From DATFXM01 sp035315885 (lineage in GTDB: Bacteria > Acidobacteriota > Blastocatellia > UBA7656): a stretch of 10,533 nucleotides of DNA. Below the pieces are notes generated by a model. That model made no database searches and was not told the DNA's origin. It saw nothing but the letters and a program-made list of their open reading frames with translations. A program made the position numbers and the translations under genes. Every line of letters begins with the position of its first letter. Position 1 is the first letter of the stretch. The stretch lies in assembly GCA_035315885.1 (NCBI GenBank), contig DATFXM010000190.1:1-10533 (forward strand). The letters are read 5' to 3'. Below are positions 1-4,468 of the stretch, piece after piece.

Positions 1-238
1 GAGCCAGAATTCGATTGCGCTTGCTCGACGAGCGTCGCTGCCGCCCACGAACATCTACGTAGTGCGTCAAACGAATCACGCCTGGAACCGCAAACTCGAA
101 ATGCTGCGAGCGGAGAACGCGGTTTCCATCGGGCTCGACCAGCTCGGCCGATCCTTTCCAGATCAGACACACAGCTCGCGGGACGCCGATCGTTCCGAGC
201 GCCTCGTAGCTTGCATTCAGTAACAAAACCTTTCTCAT
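1..238 (-). CDS. HNH endonuclease, N-terminal part (gene runs off left edge)
   Basis: The 79 visible residues begin MRKVLLLNASYEALGTIG and continue through a PRAVCLIWKGSAELVE segment, RSQHFEF and PGVIRLTHYVDV to a basic stretch (RGRQRRSSSKRNRILA). This is the N-terminal signature I know from a widespread family of small bacterial HNH endonucleases. The HNH active site itself should lie in the missing C-terminal part, so the nuclease call is by family resemblance. The start is ATG at 238; a GTG directly upstream (241) is an alternative. Only 10 nt separate the start from the encoded CCA of tRNA-Thr, and the only SD-like stretch (AGGG) overlaps that tRNA 3' end, so the gene probably shares the array transcript. 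Whether it acts on the array, for example as a homing-type nuclease, cannot be judged here. Confidence 0.75.
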   Translation of the reverse strand, partial: MRKVLLLNASYEALGTIGVPRAVCLIWKGSAELVEPDGNRVLRSQHFEFAVPGVIRLTHYVDVRGRQRRSSSKRNRILA

Positions 239-248
239 CACAACACCC

Positions 249-324
249 TGGAGCCGGCGATGAGCTTCGAACTCATATCGGCGATTTACGGGACCGCTGC
301 TCTAGCCCCTTGAGCTACGCCGGC
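249..324 (-). tRNA. tRNA-Thr(CGU)
   Basis: The acceptor GCCGGCG pairs fully with CGCCGGC. The D stem is GCTC/GAGC, the anticodon stem GCGGT/ATCGC, and the T arm ATGAG-TTCGAAG-CTCAT. The anticodon loop is CCCGTAA, giving CGU but with C at position 33 instead of the near-universal U33. The discriminator is U and CCA is encoded (249-251). This is the last tRNA of the array in transcription order, directly before the HNH gene. Confidence 0.88.
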
Positions 325-328
325 GAAA

Positions 329-402
329 TGACCGGAGAAGGAATCGAACCTCCACTATTCCTGTTTGTAAGACAGGCGCCATACCACTTAGGCGATCCGG
401 CC
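329..402 (-). tRNA. tRNA-Val(UAC)
   Basis: The acceptor is GGCCGGA/TCCGGTC with one G-U pair. The D arm is CGCC/GGCG with loop TAAGTGGTAT, and the anticodon stem CCTGT/ACAGG holds loop CTTACAA. The T arm is GGAGG-TTCGATT-CCTTC. The discriminator is A and CCA is not encoded. Only 4 nt separate it from tRNA-Thr. Confidence 0.9.
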
Positions 403-406
403 GAAA

Positions 407-478
407 TGCGAGAGACCAGGTTCGAACTGGCGATGCCGATTTGGAAGACCGGAGTGATTCCAGCTTCACCACTCTCGC
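407..478 (-). tRNA. tRNA-Gly(UCC)
   Basis: The acceptor GCGAGAG/CTCTCGC pairs perfectly. The anticodon stem is CCGGT/ATCGG with loop CTTCCAA, and the T arm is GCCAG-TTCGAAC-CTGGT. The discriminator is A and CCA is not encoded. The D region (GGTG...CACT) is regular for a Gly tRNA. Confidence 0.9.
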
Positions 479-486
479 AAGAAAAA

Positions 487-549
487 AGCCCGAGACGGTG
501 ATCGAACGCGTCGACAAGATCTGCGCTCGGCCACTCGAGCTTCTCGGGC
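487..549 (-). pseudogene. Truncated tRNA remnant (anticodon arm lost)
   Basis: A perfect 7-bp acceptor (GCCCGAG/CTCGGGC) and a D arm (GCTC/GAGC with GG in the loop) are intact. Only 18 nt lie between the D arm and the T loop TTCGATC, where about 28 are expected. No anticodon stem can be formed and the T stem keeps three of five pairs. It looks like a tRNA that has lost about 10 nt around the anticodon; its former identity cannot be read. Confidence 0.65.
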
Positions 550-552
550 GAC

Positions 553-631
553 TGGTGACTCCGGCAGGACTCGAACCTGCGGCCTCCTGTTTCGTAGACA
601 GGCGCTCTGATTCCGTCTGAGCTACGGAGCC
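553..631 (-). tRNA. tRNA-Arg(ACG)
   Basis: The acceptor is GGCTCCG/CGGAGTC and the D stem GCTC/GAGC. The anticodon stem CCTGT/ACAGG holds loop CTACGAA (ACG, with A34 normally deaminated to inosine). The T arm is GCAGG-TTCGAGT-CCTGC. The discriminator is A and CCA is encoded (553-555). All conserved positions look normal. Confidence 0.93.
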
Positions 632-644
632 TTAATTCAAAGAG

Positions 645-717
645 CTACGGGGGAGAGGGTCGAACTCCCAATCTCCGCGTTCAAAGCGCGGCGTGTTGCC
701 GGTTACACCACCCCGTA
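645..717 (-). tRNA. tRNA-Gln(UUG)
   Basis: The acceptor TACGGGG/CCCCGTA has the weak U1-A72 pair typical of bacterial tRNA-Gln. The anticodon stem CCGCG/CGCGG holds loop CTTTGAA, and the T arm is GGGAG-TTCGACC-CTCTC. The discriminator is G. CCA is not encoded. It is the first tRNA downstream of rtcB. Confidence 0.92.
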
Positions 718-720
718 AGC

Positions 721-780
721 AGAAGGCAGTAGGCAGAAGGCAGTAGGCAGAAGGCAGTAGGCAGAAGGCAGTAGACGGCA
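721..780. repeat. Tandem repeat, 14-nt (2 x 7) unit
   Basis: Four tandem copies of AGAAGGCAGTAGGC run from 721 to 776, the last ending in GAC, followed by a partial unit. Each 14-mer is two related heptamers (GGCAGAA and GGCAGTA). The block lies between tRNA-Gln and rtcB, and a degenerate copy in the opposite orientation lies at 831-911. Confidence 0.95.
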
Positions 781-830
781 GTCATAGAGGCCAATGTTGC
801 GAGCAAAGAACGGCAAGAATTCCATCGGTG

Positions 831-911
831 CTGCCTACTGCCTACCGCCGACTGCCTGCCGACGACTGCCGACTGCCTCCTGCGTTCTGCTGCCTTCTGC
901 CGACTGCCTTC
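831..911. repeat. Degenerate heptamer block, inverted relative to 721-780
   Basis: The stretch is built from CTGCCTA, CTGCCTT and CCGACTG type units, the reverse complement of the GGCAGNA heptamers at 721-780. With that block it can form a long imperfect hairpin in RNA just after the rtcB stop codon (919), so it could act as a 3' boundary for the rtcB message. This function is inferred. Confidence 0.75.
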
Positions 912-918
912 CGCGCCT

Positions 919-2142
919 TCAACCCTTCACGCAAAGCACCTGCTTCAGCGTGTGGACAACATCAACCAGGTCGCTCTGCGCTTCCATCACCTTGTCGATG
1001 TCTTTGTAGGCGCCGGGGATCTCGTCGATCACGCCCTTATCCTTGCGACACTCGACGCCTTCCGTCTGAACCGCCAGATCATCAAGCGAGAACTTCCGCT
1101 TCGCCGCTCCCCTAGACATCTTGCGACCGGCGCCGTGGCTGCACGAGCTGTACGAGTCCAGGTTTCCCTTGCCGCGCACGATGAAGCTTCTCGCGCCCAT
1201 GCTACCGGGAATGATTCCGAGCTCGCCGTCTCGCGCCGAGACTGCGCCCTTGCGCGTGATCCAAAGCCGCTCTCCAAGATGCTCCTCGAGCGATGCGTAG
1301 TTGTGGTGGCAGTTAACCGCCTCCTCCACGCCTTCGACCTCGCGCTTCATCGCCTTGCTCACCGCGGTAATCACCAGCGTCAGCATGATCTCGCGGTTGG
1401 TCGCCGCGTAGTTCTGAGCCCAATTGAGTCCTTCGACGTACTCATCGAACTCAGGCGACCCTTGATCAAGCCACGCAAGATCGCGATCGGGAAGATGACG
1501 ATTCTCCTTCTGTGCGATCTGCCGGGCCATGTGAATCGCGCACTCGCCTATCGTCTTTCCGACGTTCCGGCTTCCTGAATGCAGCATCAGCCACACAGCC
1601 TGATCCTCATCCAGACATACTTCGATGAAGTGGTTTCCGCCACCGAGGGTCCCGACTTGCCGCCAGACTCGACCTTCGTCGAGTCGGCCAAGCCGCGAAC
1701 GGATCGCCAGTCGATCAAACCCCGCGTGAAGCTTCTCGATCTCTCGATTAAGCTTGAGCGCCTTAAGGCCAGCGCGGTTGTCCATCTTCGTGGCCGCCTT
1801 GTGAAAGTTGAACCCTACGGGTACGTCGCGCTCGATTTGCGCTCTTATTGCCGACAGATTGTCAGGCAGATCCGAAGCCGTCAGGTTCAACTTCACAGCA
1901 ACCATTCCGCAGCCGATGTCTACGCCAACCGCAGAAGGAATGATTGCGGCTTTCGTGGGGATCACGCTGCCGACCGTTGCCCCCTTACCAAGGTGGACAT
2001 CTGGCATGATCGCGATGTGTCCGGCGACAACCGGGAGACCAGCTATGTTGCGGATCTGGTTTGCCGCTTCCCACTCGACAGGCAGGCCTCCGGTCCATGC
2101 CTTCACGTTTTTGATATTCAGTTTTGTCACGAACTCGCTCAT
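919..2142 (-). CDS. rtcB: RtcB-type RNA ligase (3'-phosphate/5'-OH RNA ligase)
   Basis: RtcB enzymes use Mn2+ and GTP to join RNA ends bearing a 2',3'-cyclic phosphate or 3'-phosphate to a 5'-OH, as left by many anticodon nucleases. The 407-aa product is close in length to E. coli RtcB (408 aa) and matches its remembered motifs throughout. These are MPDVHLGKG (46-54), GVDIGCGM (73-80, with metal ligand C78), GGGNHFIE (167-174), HSGSR (188-192), NCHHNY (277-282), GSMGARSFIVRG (313-324) and SCSHGAGR (333-340). H336 is the expected guanylylated histidine. It ends in VLCVKG, like the E. coli protein. I chose ATG at 2142, which gives MSEFVTKLN and has GAGAG just upstream; an in-frame ATG at 2163 would add 7 residues and almost touch tRNA-Pro. 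It lies inside a tRNA array, 23 nt after the tRNA-Pro CCA, so its message is probably freed by tRNA 3' processing. No archease, rtcA or prfH gene is visible. Confidence 0.97.
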   Translation of the reverse strand: MSEFVTKLNIKNVKAWTGGLPVEWEAANQIRNIAGLPVVAGHIAIMPDVHLGKGATVGSVIPTKAAIIPSAVGVDIGCGMVAVKLNLTASDLPDNLSAIRAQIERDVPVGFNFHKAATKMDNRAGLKALKLNREIEKLHAGFDRLAIRSRLGRLDEGRVWRQVGTLGGGNHFIEVCLDEDQAVWLMLHSGSRNVGKTIGECAIHMARQIAQKENRHLPDRDLAWLDQGSPEFDEYVEGLNWAQNYAATNREIMLTLVITAVSKAMKREVEGVEEAVNCHHNYASLEEHLGERLWITRKGAVSARDGELGIIPGSMGARSFIVRGKGNLDSYSSCSHGAGRKMSRGAAKRKFSLDDLAVQTEGVECRKDKGVIDEIPGAYKDIDKVMEAQSDLVDVVHTLKQVLCVKG

Positions 2143-2165
2143 AACATTCTCTCGTCTTTTCAAAA

Positions 2166-2242
2166 TGGTCTGGGTGGCAAGATTCGAACTTGCGACCCCC
2201 TGCTCCCAAGGCAGGTGCGCTGACCAGCTGCGCTACACCCCG
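2166..2242 (-). tRNA. tRNA-Pro(UGG)
   Basis: The anticodon stem CCTGC/GCAGG holds loop CTTGGGA, and the T arm is GCAAG-TTCGAAT-CTTGC. The 5' strand CGGGGTG is Pro-like (C1-G72), but the 3' strand CACCCAG leaves a G2-A71 mismatch. The discriminator is A and CCA is encoded (2166-2168). It immediately precedes rtcB in the transcript. Confidence 0.9.
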
Positions 2243-2245
2243 AGG

Positions 2246-2318
2246 CTGTGGGGACAGGATTCGAACCTGCGATCACCTGCTTAACGGGCAGGCGCCTTAC
2301 CAGCTTGGCTACCCCACA
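2246..2318 (-). tRNA. tRNA-Asn(GUU), C33 variant
   Basis: The acceptor TGTGGGG/CCCCACA is perfect. The anticodon stem CCTGC/GCAGG holds loop CCGTTAA, so the anticodon reads GUU but position 33 is C. The T arm is GCAGG-TTCGAAT-CCTGT and the discriminator is G. CCA is not encoded. The U1-A72 pair and the GCCAAGCTGGTAAGGC D arm look more like a bacterial tRNA-Gln body, so the anticodon may have switched. Confidence 0.82.
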
Positions 2319-2326
2319 ACAAATCA

Positions 2327-2357
2327 GTAGGCAGACAGCAGTAGGCAGAAGGCAGTA
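2327..2357. repeat. Short GGCAGTA-type heptamer block
   Basis: CAGTAGGCAG and AGAAGGCAGTA elements repeat the heptamer family seen at 721-780. They lie in the 112-nt spacer between tRNA-Asn and the next tRNA. The rest of the spacer (to 2430) holds a small hairpin (CCTAGA at 2358-2363 with TCTAGG at 2388-2393) and nothing else I can assign. Confidence 0.75.
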
Positions 2358-2430
2358 CCTAGAAAGCCTGTGGTCGCAAAACCAATCTAGGGATCTTGTG
2401 CAGCTGACTACCGCTCCTCTCAAATTCAAA

Positions 2431-2504
2431 TCCCGGAAGGGGGATTCGAACCCAGCCCTGTCGCAGCCTTATGAGAGCTGCCGGCGCACCAGCGTCTTTC
2501 CGGG
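2431..2504 (-). tRNA. tRNA-Met(CAU), degenerate
   Basis: The acceptor CCCGGAA/TTCCGGG is perfect. The anticodon stem CAGCT/GGCTG holds loop CTCATAA (CAU). The T loop TTCGAAT is canonical, but the T stem has only three clear pairs, the D arm does not fold into a normal stem, and the variable region is about 8 nt. The discriminator is A. CCA is not encoded. It could be decaying, or could be a lysidine-type Ile2; the CAU anticodon alone cannot tell. Confidence 0.65.
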
Positions 2505-2540
2505 TCTGCGTTTCCTTGTCAACACTATCCACTCGTTTTA

Positions 2541-2598
2541 TGCCTCGAACTCGCCCTCACGAGCTTACCGGCGCGCTCCGCCTTCTGAGCTCGCGGGC
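2541..2598 (-). pseudogene. Decayed tRNA remnant
   Basis: The 5' part looks like a tRNA: GCCCGCG, then a D arm GCTC/GAGC with GG in the loop. A T-loop-like GAGTTCGAGG follows at about the right distance. No anticodon stem pairs, and no matching 3' acceptor strand (CGCGGGC) is present. I read it as the eroded remains of an array member. Confidence 0.5.
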
Positions 2599-2605
2599 AC
2601 TCTGA

Positions 2606-2678
2606 TGGGCCGCGTGGGAGTCGAACCCACTACCCCTCGATTAAAAGTCGAGAACTCATCCTGATGAGCTTCCGGCCC
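2606..2678 (-). tRNA. tRNA-Lys(UUU)
   Basis: The acceptor is GGGCCGG/GCGGCCC, with six pairs and a G7-G66 mismatch. The D stem is GCTC/GAGT. The anticodon stem CTCGA/TCGAG holds loop CTTTTAA, and the T arm is GTGGG-TTCGACT-CCCAC. The discriminator is A. CCA is not encoded. Confidence 0.9.
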
Positions 2679-2683
2679 GGCTG

Positions 2684-2746
2684 TCACTCGTCACTTGTCA
2701 CTCATCTCTAGTCATTCATCACTCGTCACTCGTCACTTATCACTCT
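2684..2746. repeat. Heptamer tandem repeat (TCACTCG type)
   Basis: Nine consecutive 7-nt units fill this stretch: TCACTCG, TCACTTG, TCACTCA, TCTCTAG, TCATTCA, TCACTCG, TCACTCG, TCACTTA and TCACTCT. It occupies the spacer between tRNA-Lys and tRNA-Ile. Three more units of the same family occur at 4345-4365. Confidence 0.93.
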
Positions 2747-2756
2747 ACACTTCTAA

Positions 2757-2846
2757 TGCTCCGGCCGAGAGTCGAACTCGGATCACGCACTGATCTGGTG
2801 CTTGCGAGGTATAAGCTCGCCGCTCTGCCAATTGAGCTACCGGAGC
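2757..2846 (-). tRNA. tRNA-Ile(UAU) with a 22-nt variable arm
   Basis: The acceptor GCTCCGG/CCGGAGC is perfect and the D stem is GCTC/GAGC. The anticodon stem GCGAG/CTCGC holds loop CTTATAC (UAU), and the T arm is CCGAG-TTCGACT-CTCGG. The discriminator is A. CCA is not encoded. Between the anticodon and T arms are 22 nt that fold as GCAC-CAGATCA-GTGC. This is far longer than the 4-5 nt of a normal Ile tRNA, and it contains GAT, an Ile anticodon, at the centre of a 7-nt loop. Confidence 0.8.
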
Positions 2847-2858
2847 GATTCAAACAAC

Positions 2859-2933
2859 TGGTGCGCCCGTACGGACTCGAACCGTCCTACCACGCTTAAG
2901 AGGCGTGTGCTTCGCCATCAAAGCTTCGGGCGC
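2859..2933 (-). tRNA. tRNA-Lys(CUU)
   Basis: The acceptor GCGCCCG/CGGGCGC is perfect and the D stem is GCTT/AAGC. The anticodon stem CACGC/GCGTG holds loop CTCTTAA. The T stem has four pairs around TTCGAGT. The discriminator is A and CCA is encoded (2859-2861). Confidence 0.92.
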
Positions 2934-2939
2934 AGTTAA

Positions 2940-3012
2940 TGAGCCTGGCAGGATTCGAACCTGCGTCGATCTGTTTAGAAGACAGATGCCTCATCCTCTA
3001 GGCTACAGGCCC
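2940..3012 (-). tRNA. tRNA-Arg(UCU)
   Basis: The acceptor is GGGCCTG/CAGGCTC with one G-U pair, and the D stem GCC/GGC. The anticodon stem TCTGT/ACAGA holds loop CTTCTAA, and the T arm is GCAGG-TTCGAAT-CCTGC. The discriminator is A. CCA is not encoded. Confidence 0.93.
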
Positions 3013-3018
3013 AACAAG

Positions 3019-3090
3019 CGGAGCCGACGAGACTTGAACTCGCACCCTTTCGGTTGACAACCGAACGCGCCACCTTTGCGCCACGACTCC
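3019..3090 (-). tRNA. tRNA-Asp(GUC)
   Basis: The acceptor is GGAGTCG/CGGCTCC. The anticodon stem TTCGG/CCGAA holds loop TTGTCAA, and the T arm is GCGAG-TTCAAGT-CTCGT. The discriminator is G, as expected for Asp. CCA is not encoded. Confidence 0.92.
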
Positions 3091-3094
3091 GAAA

Positions 3095-3168
3095 CGACGA
3101 CGGCGGGACTCGAACCCGCTAACGCAGGATTGAGAATCCTGGTGCGCGACCGCTTTGCATTCATCGTC
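3095..3168 (-). tRNA. tRNA-Glu(CUC)
   Basis: The acceptor is GACGATG/CGTCGTC. The anticodon stem CAGGA/TCCTG holds loop TTCTCAA, and the T arm is GCGGG-TTCGAGT-CCCGC. The discriminator is G. CCA is not encoded. Its D arm (TGCAAAGCGGTCGCGC) is nearly the same as in tRNA-Glu(UUC) at 3514-3590, so the two probably arose by duplication. Confidence 0.92.
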
Positions 3169-3172
3169 ACAG

Positions 3173-3245
3173 TGCCAGCGTCAGGACTTGAACCTGCATA
3201 GCGCGGTTATCAACCGCGTGCTCTTGCCGCTTGAGCTACGCCGGC
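3173..3245 (-). tRNA. tRNA-Ile(GAU)
   Basis: The acceptor is GCCGGCG/CGCTGGC and the D stem GCTC/GAGC. The anticodon stem CGCGG/CCGCG holds loop TTGATAA, with a 4-nt variable loop. The T stem has four pairs around TTCAAGT. The discriminator is A. CCA is not encoded. Confidence 0.92.
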
Positions 3246-3292
3246 TTAAGTCTTCTTAGCGAGCAAAGACGCAAAACTTAACAACAAACAAC

Positions 3293-3367
3293 TGGCTCCG
3301 AGGGGAGGCAACGATCCTCCATCTCCGACTTCAGAGGCCGGCATCCTGCCAATTAGACGACCTCGGA
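3293..3367 (-). tRNA. tRNA-Gln(CUG), unusual T loop
   Basis: The acceptor TCCGAGG/CCTCGGA is perfect with U1-A72. The anticodon stem CCGGC/GTCGG holds loop CTCTGAA. The T stem GGAGG/CCTCC is perfect, but its loop is ATCGTTG rather than TTCRANN: position 54 is A and the conserved A58 is U. The discriminator is G and CCA is encoded (3293-3295). Confidence 0.87.
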
Positions 3368-3393
3368 GCATAAGGGTCACTTCCACGACAAAG

Positions 3394-3466
3394 GGCGATC
3401 GGAGAGAATCGAACTCTCTAACACTGGCTCCACAGACCAGCCCCGCGCCATTTGGGTTCGACCGCC
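3394..3466 (-). tRNA. tRNA-His(GUG)
   Basis: The acceptor is GCGGTCG/CGATCGC. The extra 5' G (position -1, base 3466) faces C73 (base 3394), the hallmark of bacterial tRNA-His. The anticodon stem CTGGT/GCCAG holds loop CTGTGGA, and the T arm is GAGAG-TTCGATT-CTCTC. CCA is not encoded. Confidence 0.93.
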
Positions 3467-3513
3467 ATAAATCTACTCCCCACTAGCCACTAACCCACTT
3501 CGTCAGTATCTCC

Positions 3514-3590
3514 TGGCAGGGATGGCGAGACTTGAACTCGCTAACAAAGGTTTGAAAAACCTTTCGCGCGACCGCTTTGCATTCATCCCC
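3514..3590 (-). tRNA. tRNA-Glu(UUC)
   Basis: The acceptor is GGGGATG/CATCCCT. The anticodon stem AAGGT/ACCTT holds loop TTTTCAA, and the T arm is GCGAG-TTCAAGT-CTCGC. The discriminator is G and CCA is encoded (3514-3516). The D arm is shared with tRNA-Glu(CUC). Confidence 0.93.
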
Positions 3591-3605
3591 GTTTCAAAAT
3601 AACCA

Positions 3606-3678
3606 TGCGGGAGGCGAGACTCGAACTCGCAACAACCCGGGTTTAGGCCGAGCGCGTCTGCCGTTGCGCCACTCCCGC
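3606..3678 (-). tRNA. tRNA-Leu(UAA), short variable loop and C33
   Basis: The acceptor GCGGGAG/CTCCCGC is perfect, and the D region (GTGGCGCAACGGCAGACGC) is typical of Leu tRNAs. The anticodon stem CTCGG/CCGGG holds loop CCTAAAC: anticodon UAA, C33 and C38. The variable region is only TTGTT, where a Leu tRNA should carry a long class II arm. The T arm is GCGAG-TTCGAGT-CTCGC. The discriminator is A. CCA is not encoded. Confidence 0.85.
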
Positions 3679-3826
3679 GGCTCGAAGCATTGTAGGCGCG
3701 CGTTGTGTCGCCTCGTTGTTTGTTTGAACACCTCGGGCTGTGGACCTCTCCTGGCCCCTTCCTCGTTTATGAGCCGCCCACAAAACCCGACGACTATGAG
3801 TCTGCTTCAAACCTCTTGCTTCGAAC
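3679..3826. other. Spacer without assignable feature
   Basis: The 148 nt between tRNA-Leu(UAA) and the initiator-like tRNA-Met are the longest gap in the array apart from the rtcB flanks. On the minus strand they contain a CTCATAA stretch like a Met anticodon loop, and a TGTGGGC/GTCCACA pair, but no tRNA fold. A decayed tRNA is possible but not supported. Confidence 0.5.
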
Positions 3827-3905
3827 TGGTAGCGGAGTCCGGAGTCTCACCGGATGATTTTCTGGTTATGAGCCAGACGAGCCTTGTTCCTGCTCCATCT
3901 CCGCA
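3827..3905 (-). tRNA. tRNA-Met(CAU), initiator-like
   Basis: The acceptor pairs over six bases (GCGGAG/CTCCGC) and leaves U1 facing U72; an unpaired 1-72 position is the key mark of bacterial initiator tRNA. The D stem is GAGC/GCTC, and the TCGTC...CTCATAA run recalls tRNA-fMet. The anticodon stem is TCTGG/CCAGA, so the initiator GGG/CCC run is incomplete. The T stem TCCGG/CCGGA is perfect, but its loop is TGAGACT instead of TTCAAAT. The discriminator is A and CCA is encoded (3827-3829). Confidence 0.78.
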
Positions 3906-3910
3906 TCAAG

Positions 3911-3984
3911 ACCGGGCGGTGGGAATCGAACCCACGATGATCGGTTTTGCAGACCGACGCCTTGATCCTCTTGGCTACGCCCGG
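3911..3984 (-). tRNA. tRNA-Cys(GCA)
   Basis: The acceptor CCGGGCG/CGCCCGG is perfect. The anticodon stem TCGGT/ACCGA holds loop CTGCAAA, and the T arm is GTGGG-TTCGATT-CCCAC. The discriminator is U, the main identity base for Cys. CCA is not encoded. Confidence 0.93.
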
Positions 3985-4002
3985 CTAATTGTTAGTGGCC
4001 CG

Positions 4003-4098
4003 TAGTCAGTAGTTAGTGGTCAGTAGTCAGTAGTTCGCGGGTAACTGTTCGTTACTACGAATACGAACTACGAACTACTGACCACTAACTCCTGACCA
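4003..4098. repeat. Heptamer repeats forming a large inverted repeat
   Basis: Five heptamers (TAGTCAG, TAGTTAG, TGGTCAG, TAGTCAG, TAGTTCG) at 4003-4037 are followed by their reverse complements (CGAACTA twice, CTGACCA, CTAACTC, CTGACCA) at 4064-4098. Positions 4011-4027 and 4074-4090 form a perfect 17-bp inverted repeat with a 46-nt loop. It sits between tRNA-Cys and tRNA-Leu(CAA). No U tract follows, so it is not a standard terminator. Confidence 0.9.
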
Positions 4099-4103
4099 CG
4101 AAG

Positions 4104-4179
4104 TGCTGGTGGACGGATTCGAACCGTCACGTAAACCGGGTTTGAGCCGGCCACCTCTGCCTAGTTGGGTTACACCAGC
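4104..4179 (-). tRNA. tRNA-Leu(CAA), short variable loop
   Basis: The acceptor GCTGGTG/CACCAGC is perfect. The anticodon stem GCCGG/CCGGT holds loop CTCAAAC (CAA), and the T arm is GACGG-TTCGAAT-CCGTC. The variable region is only 6 nt (TTACGT), unlike canonical Leu tRNAs. The D stem is weak (ACC/GGT). The discriminator is A. CCA is not encoded. Confidence 0.87.
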
Positions 4180-4188
4180 AGTTGTTAG

Positions 4189-4264
4189 TACCGGAGGAGA
4201 GATTCGAACTCTCATCAACTGGTTTCTAAGACCAGCGCCTCTGCCAAAATTGGGCTACTCCGGC
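4189..4264 (-). tRNA. tRNA-Leu(UAG), short variable loop
   Basis: The acceptor is GCCGGAG/CTCCGGT. The anticodon stem CTGGT/ACCAG holds loop CTTAGAA (UAG), and the T arm is GAGAG-TTCGAAT-CTCTC. The body resembles a normal Leu tRNA, but the variable region is only TTGAT. The discriminator is A. CCA is not encoded. Confidence 0.88.
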
Positions 4265-4268
4265 AAAG

Positions 4269-4343
4269 AGAACCCGGCAGGACTTGAACCTGCGAACCTC
4301 TTGCTTCGGAGGCAAGCGCTCTGATCCACTGAGCTACGGGCTC
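4269..4343 (-). tRNA. tRNA-Arg(CCG)
   Basis: The acceptor is GAGCCCG/CGGGTTC and the D stem GCTC/GAGC. The anticodon stem CTTGC/GCAAG holds loop CTCCGAA, and the T arm is GCAGG-TTCAAGT-CCTGC. The discriminator reads U, which is unusual for Arg. CCA is not encoded. Confidence 0.9.
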
Positions 4344-4344
4344 A

Positions 4345-4365
4345 TCACTCGTCACTCATCACTTA
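4345..4365. repeat. Short TCACTCG-type heptamer repeat
   Basis: Three 7-nt units (TCACTCG, TCACTCA, TCACTTA) of the family seen at 2684-2746 lie in the spacer between tRNA-Arg(CCG) and tRNA-Ser(GCU). Confidence 0.88.
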
Positions 4366-4371
4366 CTTATG

Positions 4372-4456
4372 TGGCGGAGATGACAGGAGTCGAACCTGCA
4401 CAGGCTTTCACCCGGCGGCTTAGCAAACCGCTGCCATACCGTTAGGCGACATCTCC
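4372..4456 (-). tRNA. tRNA-Ser(GCU)
   Basis: The acceptor GGAGATG/CATCTCC is perfect. The anticodon stem GCGGT/GCCGC holds loop TTGCTAA. A 15-nt variable arm is present as expected for Ser, and the T arm is GCAGG-TTCGACT-CCTGT. The discriminator is G and CCA is encoded (4372-4374). Confidence 0.93.
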
Positions 4457-4468
4457 TCGCGTTAACTC

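Noticed and set aside
721..911. Possible CRISPR array
   Set aside because: The repeats are contiguous 7/14-nt units without unique spacers, and no cas gene is present.
952..2223. Long plus-strand open frames opposite rtcB
   Set aside because: They are antisense shadows of a gene whose protein matches RtcB from end to end.
2358..2430. Further degenerate tRNA in the spacer after tRNA-Asn
   Set aside because: A GGAGCGGTAGTCAGCTG stretch on the minus strand resembles the 5' half of an Asp-type tRNA, but no matching acceptor, anticodon arm or T arm follows.
3679..3826. Minus-strand CTCATAA with a TGTGGGC/GTCCACA pairing, as a mini tRNA-Met
   Set aside because: The enclosed segment is only about 31 nt and cannot form D, anticodon and T arms.
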